A stretch of DNA of 64,000 nt, taken from S015-6 sp964384945. Lineage in GTDB: Bacteria > Desulfobacterota > DSWW01. Shown here one piece after another: positions 1 through 7,875 of this stretch (its first letter is position 1; every line of letters begins with the position of its first letter). Both the position numbers and the translations under genes were made by a program. The notes under the pieces were generated by a model. It was not told where the DNA came from, searched no databases, and saw nothing but the letters and a program-made list of their open reading frames with translations. The stretch is taken from positions 62,001-126,000 of the forward strand of contig CAYLMK010000015.1 in the NCBI GenBank assembly GCA_964384945.1, written 5' to 3'.

Positions 1-1
1 G

Positions 2-241
2 GTGGAGTTCATCTGGTTCATGTACGAACCCAATTCCACGCGGGTCTTTGCAAGCGCCGGAGACGAGACCGAGGCGGAGGACAACGTCATCCACATCGTG
101 ACCGGCGACAACGAGGACTTCTGGGTGGGCCAGGAGAACTCCGGGCTCTACGTGTTCAAGATCAGTGATTTCAACCGGAATGACTGGGATACGACGGTCC
201 CCTACCACTTCCGGGTTGTGCTGACGCCGCGAGCACCGTGA
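2..241 (+). CDS. C-terminal part of an unrecognised protein (5' end outside window)
   Basis: The frame is open to the window edge and ends in TGA at 239-241, so the 79 residues seen are probably only the tail of a longer protein. A GTG at position 2 could act as a start, but no upstream sequence is available to test this. The visible part is acidic and aromatic, with alternating short beta-like segments ending in PYHFRVVLTP. No family was recognised. It lies 126 bases upstream of the ExbB-like gene on the same strand and might belong to the same envelope operon, which is inference only. Confidence 0.5.
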   Translation: MEFIWFMYEPNSTRVFASAGDETEAEDNVIHIVTGDNEDFWVGQENSGLYVFKISDFNRNDWDTTVPYHFRVVLTPRAP

Positions 242-367
242 AGCAGGACGTGAAGGAATGCAGGAACGGATGTTGGGAGACAGTCATTCGGCGGATGGGG
301 GGACGGACCCCCGCCCCCTGATCCCCGGCGGCGCAAGCCGCACGAGCAACCCCAAGGAGGAACGGCA

Positions 368-1042
368 ATGGATCTAATGGCGAAAGGCGGATTCTTCATG
401 CTCCCGATCCTGATGGTCTCGATCGCGGCTCTCGCGCTCGTCCTGGAGCGGGTCTACACGCTCTGGCTTCGCTACCGGCTGGATGAAGAGGGCTTCATGA
501 AGGGGCTCATGCATGCCCTGGACGAACAGGATTTCGCAGGGGCCCTCGAGGAGTGCGCGCGGGCGGAGAGCAATCCCCTGAGCCGTGTACTGCGCGCCGG
601 GCTGCTCAAGGTGCACCGCAGCGACAAGGAGATCGAAAGGGCCATGGAAGAAGAGATGCTGCGGACCGCGCCCATGATACGCAAGCGAATCGGCTACCTG
701 GCGACCTTTGGAAACGTGGCCACCCTGCTGGGGCTGCTGGGCACCATCTTCGGACTGATCGAGGCCTTCGAGGGCGTGAGCATGGCCGACCCGGCCACCA
801 AACAGGAGATCCTTGCGCGCGGCATCTCCATCGCCATGCTGACCACCGCCTTCGGCCTGATCGTGGCCATCCCGTGCCTTCTTCTCCACTCCTTTCTGCA
901 GAGCAAGGCGATTCACATGATCGAGGGACTCGAGGAAAAGGCGTATGCCCTGTTCAACAAGATCTCCGCCCTGCACCGCGACATCGAGAAGAAGGAGGTC
1001 CGCCTGCGGATGAAGTCGATCGAAGGCGGAAGGAGGGCATGA
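368..1042 (+). CDS. MotA/TolQ/ExbB-type proton channel subunit (AglR-like)
   Basis: This 224-residue protein is a proton-channel subunit of the TolQ/ExbB/MotA family. It has one N-terminal membrane helix (about residues 7-29), a cytoplasmic region, and two C-terminal helices: TFGNVATLLGLLGTIFGLIE at about 117-137, the family hallmark, and ISIAMLTTAFGLIVAIPCLL at about 159-178. It would pair with the TolR/ExbD proteins encoded directly downstream to turn proton flow into work on a periplasmic partner. The start is preceded by AAGGAGG, and its stop overlaps the next gene's start (ATGA). The context of two ExbD genes, an AgmX-type transducer, TPR proteins and a barrel resembles the Myxococcus AglR-AglQ-AglS motor with Glt proteins. 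Family is secure; the AglR comparison is inference from context. Confidence 0.93.
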   Translation: MDLMAKGGFFMLPILMVSIAALALVLERVYTLWLRYRLDEEGFMKGLMHALDEQDFAGALEECARAESNPLSRVLRAGLLKVHRSDKEIERAMEEEMLRTAPMIRKRIGYLATFGNVATLLGLLGTIFGLIEAFEGVSMADPATKQEILARGISIAMLTTAFGLIVAIPCLLLHSFLQSKAIHMIEGLEEKAYALFNKISALHRDIEKKEVRLRMKSIEGGRRA

Positions 1043-1572
1043 TGGCGCTGGGCGACAGAAGCCGACTGGGAATGGACTTGGCTGTGCGGGACGAGGACGT
1101 CAACCTCGTTCCGATCATGAACCTCTTCGTGGTGTTGATTCCGTTCCTGCTGATGAGCGCCGCCTTCTTCCACATCAGCGTGATCAATGCCTCGGTGCCG
1201 GCCCTGCAGAAAGACAGGACCGATCTGGCCAAGTCCGAGGTCGCCGTGACCATGATGGTGCGGATGCAGCCGGAGGCGTTCACGATCACCGCATCGAGCG
1301 ATACCCTGCCCCGCTCCGATCTGGACAGGCTCCGTGCCGAGATTCCCCGGACCGGGGAGGGCAAGGGATTGCAGGCCCTCAGCGACCATCTGCTGGCCTG
1401 CAAGCAGCAATACCCGAAGAGCGACACCCTTCTGCTCGTTCCCGACGCCTCCATTGAGTACCAGGAGGTGATCGCCGTAATGGATTCGGGCCGCTGGAAG
1501 GAGATGGACCAGGACGGTGCCAAGGTTCGTTACGACCTGTTCCCGAACGTGGTGATTACAGGAATGCTTTAG
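1039..1572 (+). CDS. ExbD/TolR-family protein lacking the membrane Asp
   Basis: This 177-residue protein starts at the ATG overlapping the exbB-like stop; a second ATG follows at 1042. It has the ExbD/TolR layout: short N-terminus, one membrane helix (about 22-43) and a periplasmic domain. In ExbD and TolR the helix begins with a PLVDVML-type motif whose Asp carries the proton. Here the aligned stretch is PIMNLFV, with Asn28 in place of Asp. The second ExbD-like protein downstream keeps the Asp. An unequal pair of TolR paralogues is therefore likely, with this copy structural or regulatory rather than proton-carrying. It is translationally coupled to the ExbB-like gene. Identification as ExbD-like rests on topology, size and neighbours as well as the weak motif. 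Confidence 0.85.
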   Translation: MMALGDRSRLGMDLAVRDEDVNLVPIMNLFVVLIPFLLMSAAFFHISVINASVPALQKDRTDLAKSEVAVTMMVRMQPEAFTITASSDTLPRSDLDRLRAEIPRTGEGKGLQALSDHLLACKQQYPKSDTLLLVPDASIEYQEVIAVMDSGRWKEMDQDGAKVRYDLFPNVVITGML

Positions 1573-1648
1573 GAAGGCGACAGGGCAAAGGGGAAAGGGC
1601 AAAGGCCCCGGGATCCCCGCCCATGATGCCGGTAGGAGGAGCGGAAAG

Positions 1649-2143
1649 ATGGCCAGAGCGTGGCGTCGGGTGGCGATGCAGCAGAGGAACGGAACCGCGA
1701 CCCTGAACATAACCTCTTTGATGGACGTGATGACGATCATCCTGATCTTCCTCCTCTTTTCCTTTTCTTCACAGGATCAGAACCTTCGCCTCTCCAAGGA
1801 TATGGAACTCCCCAAGTCGACCTCGGAGAAGCCATTCAAGTGGGCCATCAACATCACCCTGACCAAGAACGAGTTGAAGGTGGAAGACTTGTCCGTCTGT
1901 CGGTACAAAGACGGCCGGTTTGTCGACACCCAGGACGATCCTGACAAGATCGTCCTCCTTTACAAGCAGCTCATGGAGCTCAAGGGCCTGGAGAAGTACC
2001 GGGAGGTGGAACGGGATGCCACCGAGCCGGTCGTCATCTTCCAGGCGGACAGGCAGCACAAGTTCGATACGGTTTACAAGGTCATGAAGACCGCGGCCAT
2101 GGCCGGTTATCCGAATTTCCGGTTTGCCGTGCTGAAACACTAG
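1649..2143 (+). CDS. ExbD/TolR-family biopolymer transport protein (AglQ/AglS-like)
   Basis: This 164-residue protein has a short basic N-terminus, one membrane helix (about 20-42) and a periplasmic domain. The helix opens with LNITSLMDVMTIILIFLL, the canonical ExbD/TolR pattern, with the conserved proton-carrying Asp at residue 26. It is preceded by a GGAGGAG-type ribosome site and lies 76 bases after the first ExbD-like gene. With the ExbB-like protein it should form the inner-membrane motor of this cluster. The periplasmic part (VVIFQADRQHKFDTVYKVMKTA) has the strand-helix layout usual for the family. Confident in family; its placement in an Agl-type machine is inferred from the neighbours. 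Confidence 0.92.
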   Translation: MARAWRRVAMQQRNGTATLNITSLMDVMTIILIFLLFSFSSQDQNLRLSKDMELPKSTSEKPFKWAINITLTKNELKVEDLSVCRYKDGRFVDTQDDPDKIVLLYKQLMELKGLEKYREVERDATEPVVIFQADRQHKFDTVYKVMKTAAMAGYPNFRFAVLKH

Positions 2144-2199
2144 AGGCGAATCACGGTGACCCGCAACCGTGCCATGGGGAATGCGATCAGGAGGACAAG

Positions 2200-2505
2200 A
2201 TGGGAATCGCTTCTGAGATTCGAAGGAAAGGAATGATCCTGTGCATTCTTTCGGGCATTCTCGCCCTGGCCCTGCCGGGTAGGGCGAACGAGACGGCCGG
2301 TTCCCCGGGAGAGGAGGCGGCGATCACGCATTCCCTGAAAAGGGCGCGTCACATGGAGTTCGACGAAAGACTCATTATGGGCCAGTCCTTGAAGTCGGGC
2401 GCCCTGTATCTCTTCGAAAGGAAGGACAGCGACATCCAGACCATGCTGAAGGTTCGCGAAGATTACCGGCAGGAACTCCTGGCTCCCTTCGACCCGTCCC
2501 CGTAA
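2200..2505 (+). CDS. Small exported protein of unknown function
   Basis: This 101-residue protein has a basic N-terminus (MGIASEIRRKG) and a hydrophobic segment (about residues 12-27) ending near LPGRANE, which reads as a cleavable signal peptide. The mature part is charged and probably helical, about 70 residues. No family was recognised. It sits between the second ExbD-like gene and the AgmX-type gene, and its TAA overlaps the next ATG (TAATG), so it is almost certainly co-transcribed and probably a periplasmic accessory of the same complex. Confidence 0.75.
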   Translation: MGIASEIRRKGMILCILSGILALALPGRANETAGSPGEEAAITHSLKRARHMEFDERLIMGQSLKSGALYLFERKDSDIQTMLKVREDYRQELLAPFDPSP

Positions 2506-5345
2506 TGCGCGCAAGAGTGCATCCGGCGAGGCGGCCCGTGGCGAACAGCGTTGTGAGGAATCAGGCGGAGGCGTTCGTGGCTTCAGACTATCAGGGCGAG
2601 ACCATACAGGTGTTTGTGTTCCACCGGGAGAGGTTCCTGGGCTACCAGTGCTTCGGGCAGGACAGGCTCACCATAGGGGGGGCGCCGGGAATGGACCTTC
2701 CGCTTCCGGATTGCCCGGAAGCGGAAGGGTACTGGGACGTCTACATATGCCGGGGGGCGCTGTATGCGTGGTTGCGGAGCCCGGCCGGCGGCAACGGAAA
2801 CGAGGGGCACGAGGACCCGCGCAAGGTTCAGCCCCTGGATTCGTTCTTGCTTGGGGAATACCGGTTTCAGGCGAAGCTCCTGAATGCTGAGGGATTCTTC
2901 GATGCTTCGAACCCTGCGGAAGCGACGGGTGCGCAGGAAGAGCTTCCGCCGATACGGGAAATGCGGGCTGAAGAGGAGCGCGAGCGGGTGCTGTCAGGGG
3001 AACCCGTCTCGGCGGATGGACTCGGGCAGGCGGTCATCTCCGCGCCCCCCGAGGAAGTGCAAGGCATCCGCCTGGACTATGCCAGGAGCATTTGGAAGGA
3101 GGAACGCGCAGATCGGGTTCGATCGGAAGATCCGTCCCTGGGCGACGGGGCGCAGACGTTCCCCCACGAGGCCCGGGAACGAGGACCGGCGGAGCAGCCT
3201 TTGATCGAAGCGGCCGGGCCGGAACCCCTCCCGGAAATCGACCCGGACGATACCGGGGGCTTCTGGGGGCTCTGCGAGGAGGCCGGGAACTTGCGGGCGG
3301 ATAGCGAGACCGGTGAACCGGATGCGCAGGAGGAGTTCGACCGGCCGGATGCGGGGGAAGCCGCGGCCGATCGAATCGACGAGTGGATCGGATTCGGTCT
3401 GGAAGAGGCGGCCCCGGTGGGAGAGGAGTCTCGACGTTCCGTCCCGATCCGTGGGCCGGGGGGGTCTGGAGAGAGGATTCCGCTTGAGACGGGGCCGGAC
3501 GCAACGAGGTCGATGGAACCTGCCGCTGCGGCCGAACCGGCGAAGGGTCCCGAGGCGGGCGGGAGGCCCGACGCGCGGACCCTATTCTTGGGCGAGCCGG
3601 CCGGGGAGGCCGTTTTGCGGGACAAGGAGGTCCCGGCGCAGGTTCCGGGGAAGGATGCCTCCGGAAACGGGCTTGCCGCGGATACGGCGAGGGAACCTTT
3701 CCCTGCGCAAGCGGAGATCTCCGTGCGGGAAGAAACCCCGGCGGGTGCCCCACCCCCGACCCTCACGAGGGAGTGTCTCGAAGAGGCGAACGCAGCCCTG
3801 TCGATCGACGAGCCTGGGCCCGAGGAGGCCTGCGAACATGCCGAGGAAGGCGACCGGGACGAAATAGAAGAGGACGAACAGGACGCTGCCTACTTTTCTC
3901 TCGTCAGGGAGCTGTTCCCGAGTCGGGACAGGCCGTCGAAGGCGCCCCGGGGGGACCACAGGGCGCTGGAGGTGATGCGGTTCCGTGGAAGCGACGTGCA
4001 GGAGGTGGGTTATCTGGAGAGGGGGGGCGCCTTCACGATCCGCAAGGGATGGCCCCGTGGTCTCTGGAAGAGGCAAGGGGGGGTCCCTCCCGACTTCGAG
4101 CTCGTCAGGATCCGGAACGGAGGTCTTGCGGAGCTGCACCTGCGTGAAGGTGTCAAGGGAAGGCTCTATTCCGAGGATGGGTCGCGGGACCTGGCAGACC
4201 TCGGGAGAGGGAGGCGGGGACGGTTCGGGTTCAAGGAAAAGTCGTTCTGGCTTCCCATGCCGGCGGATACCTGGGCCGTGCTCCGGGTGAATTCCGCCCG
4301 GTACCTCGTTCGGTACGTTTTACCCCGTCCGAAACCTGTGGTCCAGCCCCTGAGGCCGAGGGTCAGCGCCGGGCAATTCAAGCTGGTTTCCCTCTCCGTG
4401 CTTTCTCACCTGCTGCTGATCGTGGTCGTCGGGCTGGCCGTGCCGGACAGAACCCTGGAAGGGTACAGCCGGGTGGACCAGTTCGCCCGAATCGATCCGG
4501 ATGCCTTGAAAACGCTCAAGCCGACTCCGCCGCCCAAGGAGGTTGTCAAGCCGGAGTTGAAGCCGGAGCCGAAGCCGGTGAAGAAGGAGGTTCCCACGCC
4601 CAAGCCCAAGGCCACCACGAAGCATACCCTTCCCACGACGCCGCCGAAGGCGCCGGCGCCAAGCCAGCCAAGCGCGAGCGGCGGGGGGGGAACCGGGAAG
4701 AAGCAGGTGGATGTAGCCCAGACGGGACTTCTCGCGGCCCTGGGTAGCCCCGACGCCGGCCTCCTGAATGCCAAGGGCAACAGCGAGATCCTCCTTGCGG
4801 CCGTGACCAACCTGGATGCGGTGGCCGTGCCCTCGGATACGACCACCTTCAACCTGGCCGGTGTGGCCGGAAAGCTGGCTACCTCGGAGATTCAGGTGCC
4901 CACGAGCGATGTGATCGAGACGGTGGGGGCGGCTCAGCTCATCAAGAACGGAGACGGCACGCTCGGGGCCATGGCCTCGAAAGGATCCGGCGAGGTCAGG
5001 GCCGTCGTCCATGAGCCGCCGAAGGCGAACATTTCCATCCGCGGAGGCATGAGCCGGGAGGCGGTGCTCAAGGTGGTCAACACCCATCTCGGCGAGATTC
5101 AGGATTGCTACGAGCGGGAACTGCTCCACAACCCCGGCATCTCGGGAAAGATCCTGATGGAGTGGTTGATCGAGCTCGACGGAACCGTGCGCTACGCAAA
5201 GGTGAAATTCACGAACATAGGCCACTCTTCCGATCTACATTCTTGTCTACAGGCACAAGTCGTGACGTGGAACTTTCCACGGCCGAAGGGCGGGGAGGAA
5301 GTGCTCGTGACCTTCCCGTTCCTGTTCGAGAGCATGGGATTCTGA
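2505..5345 (+). CDS. FHA-like/AgmX-C-terminal energy transducer (GltG/GltJ-like)
   Basis: This 946-residue single-pass protein has five visible parts. (1) An N-terminal beta-rich FHA-like domain at about 25-125. (2) A long acidic, low-complexity linker at about 130-460 rich in Glu, Pro and Gly. (3) A second FHA-like beta region at about 485-615. (4) A membrane helix (LVSLSVLSHLLLIVVVGLAV) at about 626-645, followed by a Pro/Lys-rich periplasmic stretch of KPEPKP-like repeats, as in TonB. (5) A C-terminal domain (about 845-946) containing GEIQDCYERELLHNPGISG and a final WNFPRP...FPF motif, the AgmX/PglI (TonB-like) C-terminal domain. Such proteins link the TolQR-type motor to periplasmic and outer-membrane partners; GltG and GltJ of Myxococcus have comparable plans. 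The family is clear from the C-terminus; calling the N-terminal regions FHA-like is weaker. Confidence 0.88.
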   Translation: MRARVHPARRPVANSVVRNQAEAFVASDYQGETIQVFVFHRERFLGYQCFGQDRLTIGGAPGMDLPLPDCPEAEGYWDVYICRGALYAWLRSPAGGNGNEGHEDPRKVQPLDSFLLGEYRFQAKLLNAEGFFDASNPAEATGAQEELPPIREMRAEEERERVLSGEPVSADGLGQAVISAPPEEVQGIRLDYARSIWKEERADRVRSEDPSLGDGAQTFPHEARERGPAEQPLIEAAGPEPLPEIDPDDTGGFWGLCEEAGNLRADSETGEPDAQEEFDRPDAGEAAADRIDEWIGFGLEEAAPVGEESRRSVPIRGPGGSGERIPLETGPDATRSMEPAAAAEPAKGPEAGGRPDARTLFLGEPAGEAVLRDKEVPAQVPGKDASGNGLAADTAREPFPAQAEISVREETPAGAPPPTLTRECLEEANAALSIDEPGPEEACEHAEEGDRDEIEEDEQDAAYFSLVRELFPSRDRPSKAPRGDHRALEVMRFRGSDVQEVGYLERGGAFTIRKGWPRGLWKRQGGVPPDFELVRIRNGGLAELHLREGVKGRLYSEDGSRDLADLGRGRRGRFGFKEKSFWLPMPADTWAVLRVNSARYLVRYVLPRPKPVVQPLRPRVSAGQFKLVSLSVLSHLLLIVVVGLAVPDRTLEGYSRVDQFARIDPDALKTLKPTPPPKEVVKPELKPEPKPVKKEVPTPKPKATTKHTLPTTPPKAPAPSQPSASGGGGTGKKQVDVAQTGLLAALGSPDAGLLNAKGNSEILLAAVTNLDAVAVPSDTTTFNLAGVAGKLATSEIQVPTSDVIETVGAAQLIKNGDGTLGAMASKGSGEVRAVVHEPPKANISIRGGMSREAVLKVVNTHLGEIQDCYERELLHNPGISGKILMEWLIELDGTVRYAKVKFTNIGHSSDLHSCLQAQVVTWNFPRPKGGEEVLVTFPFLFESMGF

Positions 5346-5371
5346 TTCACGGGCTCGAGGGAGAGAAACGG

Positions 5372-6073
5372 ATGAAGAGCAAGAGAAGTCGGAAGATCGG
5401 ATTCTGGATGGCCGTGTGCGGTGCCGTGCTCGCGCCCCTGGCGTCGGCCGCGGCCCAGGAGGCCGGATTCGGGGAAGGGGGCAAGGTGTACGCGGTCCAG
5501 AAGAAGGCATACCAGCTCAAGAACGAGCTGCACGCAGGCGTCGGGGTCCTGCCCATGGACGCCTCCTACAAGGGGGTCACCTTCGGCGGGGGTTACACCC
5601 GTCACTTCTCCCACCATTTCGCCTGGGAGGCCCTGCAGTTTCTCTATTCGAGCAACATCGACACGGGCCTGAAAGAAGACCTGCAGGAGGTCTTCGACGC
5701 GGATCCGACCTCGTTCCGGGAGGTCAAGATGCTGGTGAACAGCAACGTCGTCTTCGTCCCCCTCTACGGGAAGATGAGCTGGCTGAACCGACAGGTCGTT
5801 CAGATGGAGGTCTTCCTGACAGGCGGTCCCGGCATCGCCCAGTACGAGGAGTTCGAACGAAAGGGAAGCGAGGGCTACGCAGAGGAAACCACCTACTGCT
5901 TTTCGGCCAATTTCGGCCTGGGTCTTCGCTTCTTCCTGAACCAGCGTTTTTCGATCCGGCTGGACATGAGGGACTACATGAACTTCATCGACGGCGTGGA
6001 CAATGCGGCCTACTTCTCCCTGGGCATGGGATGGAACTTCCGCATGCCCAAGTTCTCGTATGGGGACGAGTGA
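5372..6073 (+). CDS. Outer-membrane beta-barrel protein
   Basis: This 233-residue protein begins at ATG 5372, with a purine-rich GAGGGAGAG site upstream. A signal peptide (basic KSKRSRK, then a hydrophobic stretch ending ASAAAQE) is clear. The mature part has alternating amphipathic strands (ELHAGVGVLPM, FGGGYTRHF, NVVFVPLYGKMS, FSANFGLGLRFFL, FSIRLDMRDYM), ending in YFSLGMGWNF plus a short tail, as in the small outer-membrane barrels associated with deltaproteobacterial TPR/AgmX clusters. It lies 26 bases after the transducer gene and 3 bases before the first TPR gene, and is a likely outer-membrane anchor of the machine. GltA/GltB of Myxococcus are barrels in the analogous role; the exact correspondence is not established. 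Confidence 0.85.
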   Translation: MKSKRSRKIGFWMAVCGAVLAPLASAAAQEAGFGEGGKVYAVQKKAYQLKNELHAGVGVLPMDASYKGVTFGGGYTRHFSHHFAWEALQFLYSSNIDTGLKEDLQEVFDADPTSFREVKMLVNSNVVFVPLYGKMSWLNRQVVQMEVFLTGGPGIAQYEEFERKGSEGYAEETTYCFSANFGLGLRFFLNQRFSIRLDMRDYMNFIDGVDNAAYFSLGMGWNFRMPKFSYGDE

Positions 6074-6076
6074 GAG

Positions 6077-7864
6077 ATGGGCGGAATACGAACCAATCTT
6101 CACAGACGGCGTTTCGAGGATGCGACCTTGAAGGAGACGACGCAGATTCAGAAGATTGTCTTTCTCTTGACGCTGCTTCTCCTCTTCCTTTGCTTGGAAG
6201 AGGCGAGCGGTTGGCCATGGTCCAAGAAGGGAGATTCGATCGAGGTTCCGGATGTGGTAGAGGAACTCTACCCTCCCCTCCAGGATATGGCTGAGAAGCG
6301 CTACGGAGCGGCGATGGAAGGCTTTTGGGCGTTCCTGGCGGACAAACAGGGTCACGAGGAAGGGTACTCCCTGGCCCAGTTGAGCCTGGCGGCATGCGCG
6401 ATGGAACTGGGCCTCAAACAGCTCGCCACCGAGTACTACGCGGAAATCGTCCGGTCTTCCATGGAGCCTGCCGTCACGATCCAGGCCCTCGAGGCCCTGG
6501 AGAAGATCACCCGGGAGGAGGTCTTTGACGAGCGGACCGTCGTGGAGGAACTCCTCTACGAAAAGGAGTTCGGCGCGCTTCCGACCGGGCTGAACGATTT
6601 CGTCCAGTACTACCAGGCCCTGATGGACTATCGGAACGGGTATCCGCGATGGGCCTCCAACCACGCGCAGAAGATCGAGGAGAAGGGGGAGTACTTCTAC
6701 CGGGCCAGGATCCTCGAGGCCCTGTGGGCCCTGAAGTCGGACCAGGTGGAGGAGTGCCGCCGGACACTGGAGTGGGTTGCGGCGGAACCAGGCGTGAGCA
6801 CCGCGGTGAGGAACGACGCGAAGAAGGCACTCGCACGCGTGATGTACGAGCAGGGCGAATTCATGGAAGCCTACCGTCTCTACCGGGAGATCGAAGCGCC
6901 GGAACTCACCCTGGCGGATGTCATTCTGGAAGAGGCCTGGGCGAAGTACCGCGAGAAGGATTACAGGAAGGCGATGGGACTTCTCGTCGCCTTCACGGCC
7001 CCGGCCTTCGAGCGCCTCTTCAAGCCGGAGCAGTACCTGCTCCAGGCGCTCATCTACATGCAGTACTGTCACTATGAGGCGGCCCAGGGCGCGCTCGGCA
7101 TATTCCAGGAGCGCTACGGCGATCTTCTGCGGTGTATCCAGGTGCGGGGCCCGATCGAAGAAAACCCGCAGGCGAGGGCGATCCTCGAGGGTCTTCCGCC
7201 CGTTCAGAGGGTGGATGCCTACCTCAAGGAGCTGGCCGTTGAGAACGGCATGCTCGGAGAACTCAACCTCTCCGCCTCCTTCCTCGAATATGTCCGGCCC
7301 ATCTACGAACTGAAAACGACAGAGGTGGACAGACGCCGTGAGAAGGTATGGCAGCGGGAGGTCGATCGCCTGAAGAGAACCCTTTTCGACTATCAGGAGC
7401 AGGCGAACCTGCTCGCTTACGAATCGGGCATGCACCAGTACAAGAAGGTCAAGGAGATGTACTACCGGACGGGCCTCGAAGCCGAGGGGGAGGCCGCGGT
7501 CCGCAAAGGCCTCCCGAGACTCTCTCGGAACACCTATTTCGAGTTCCAGGGCGAATTCTGGAGCGACGAGCTGGACGATTACACCTTCTTCATCGAGGAC
7601 TACTGCCAGATGCCCGACAAGTGGCTTGAGAAAGGGGCGGCGGGCGGCGAGGTGGCAAAGAAGGATGCGGCCTCGTTGAAGCAGGAGAGGAAAGCGGCAA
7701 AGGAGGAGAAGGCGGCTGGCAAGGTGAAGGCGAAGCAGGAGAAGGCCGCCAAAAAGGAAAGGGCGGAACAGGAGGAGGCGGGGGAAGACGAACCGGCGGC
7801 GGGGCAGAACCGGCCGGAGGAGTCGCTGGTGAAGGTGGATCCGGCGGAACAGGATACGAACTGA
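6077..7864 (+). CDS. Exported TPR-like helical protein with Lys/Glu-rich tail (GltE-like position)
   Basis: This 595-residue protein starts 3 bases after the barrel gene. A hydrophobic helix at about 27-45 (IVFLLTLLLLFLCLEEASG) is a signal sequence or anchor. The body is all-helical with degenerate tetratricopeptide units: paired helices with A-x-G/Y spacing such as EKRYGAAMEGFWAFLADK, YYAEIVRSSMEPAVTIQALEAL and AWAKYREKDYRKAMGLLVAF. The last 75 residues are a very charged Lys/Glu/Ala tail, probably disordered or coiled. No catalytic motif is seen. TPR proteins of this kind are periplasmic scaffolds in the Agl/Glt and related systems. The start could be a few codons later, and specific homology to GltE is a guess from gene order. 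Confidence 0.8.
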   Translation: MGGIRTNLHRRRFEDATLKETTQIQKIVFLLTLLLLFLCLEEASGWPWSKKGDSIEVPDVVEELYPPLQDMAEKRYGAAMEGFWAFLADKQGHEEGYSLAQLSLAACAMELGLKQLATEYYAEIVRSSMEPAVTIQALEALEKITREEVFDERTVVEELLYEKEFGALPTGLNDFVQYYQALMDYRNGYPRWASNHAQKIEEKGEYFYRARILEALWALKSDQVEECRRTLEWVAAEPGVSTAVRNDAKKALARVMYEQGEFMEAYRLYREIEAPELTLADVILEEAWAKYREKDYRKAMGLLVAFTAPAFERLFKPEQYLLQALIYMQYCHYEAAQGALGIFQERYGDLLRCIQVRGPIEENPQARAILEGLPPVQRVDAYLKELAVENGMLGELNLSASFLEYVRPIYELKTTEVDRRREKVWQREVDRLKRTLFDYQEQANLLAYESGMHQYKKVKEMYYRTGLEAEGEAAVRKGLPRLSRNTYFEFQGEFWSDELDDYTFFIEDYCQMPDKWLEKGAAGGEVAKKDAASLKQERKAAKEEKAAGKVKAKQEKAAKKERAEQEEAGEDEPAAGQNRPEESLVKVDPAEQDTN

Positions 7865-7875
7865 CGAGGTGTGCC

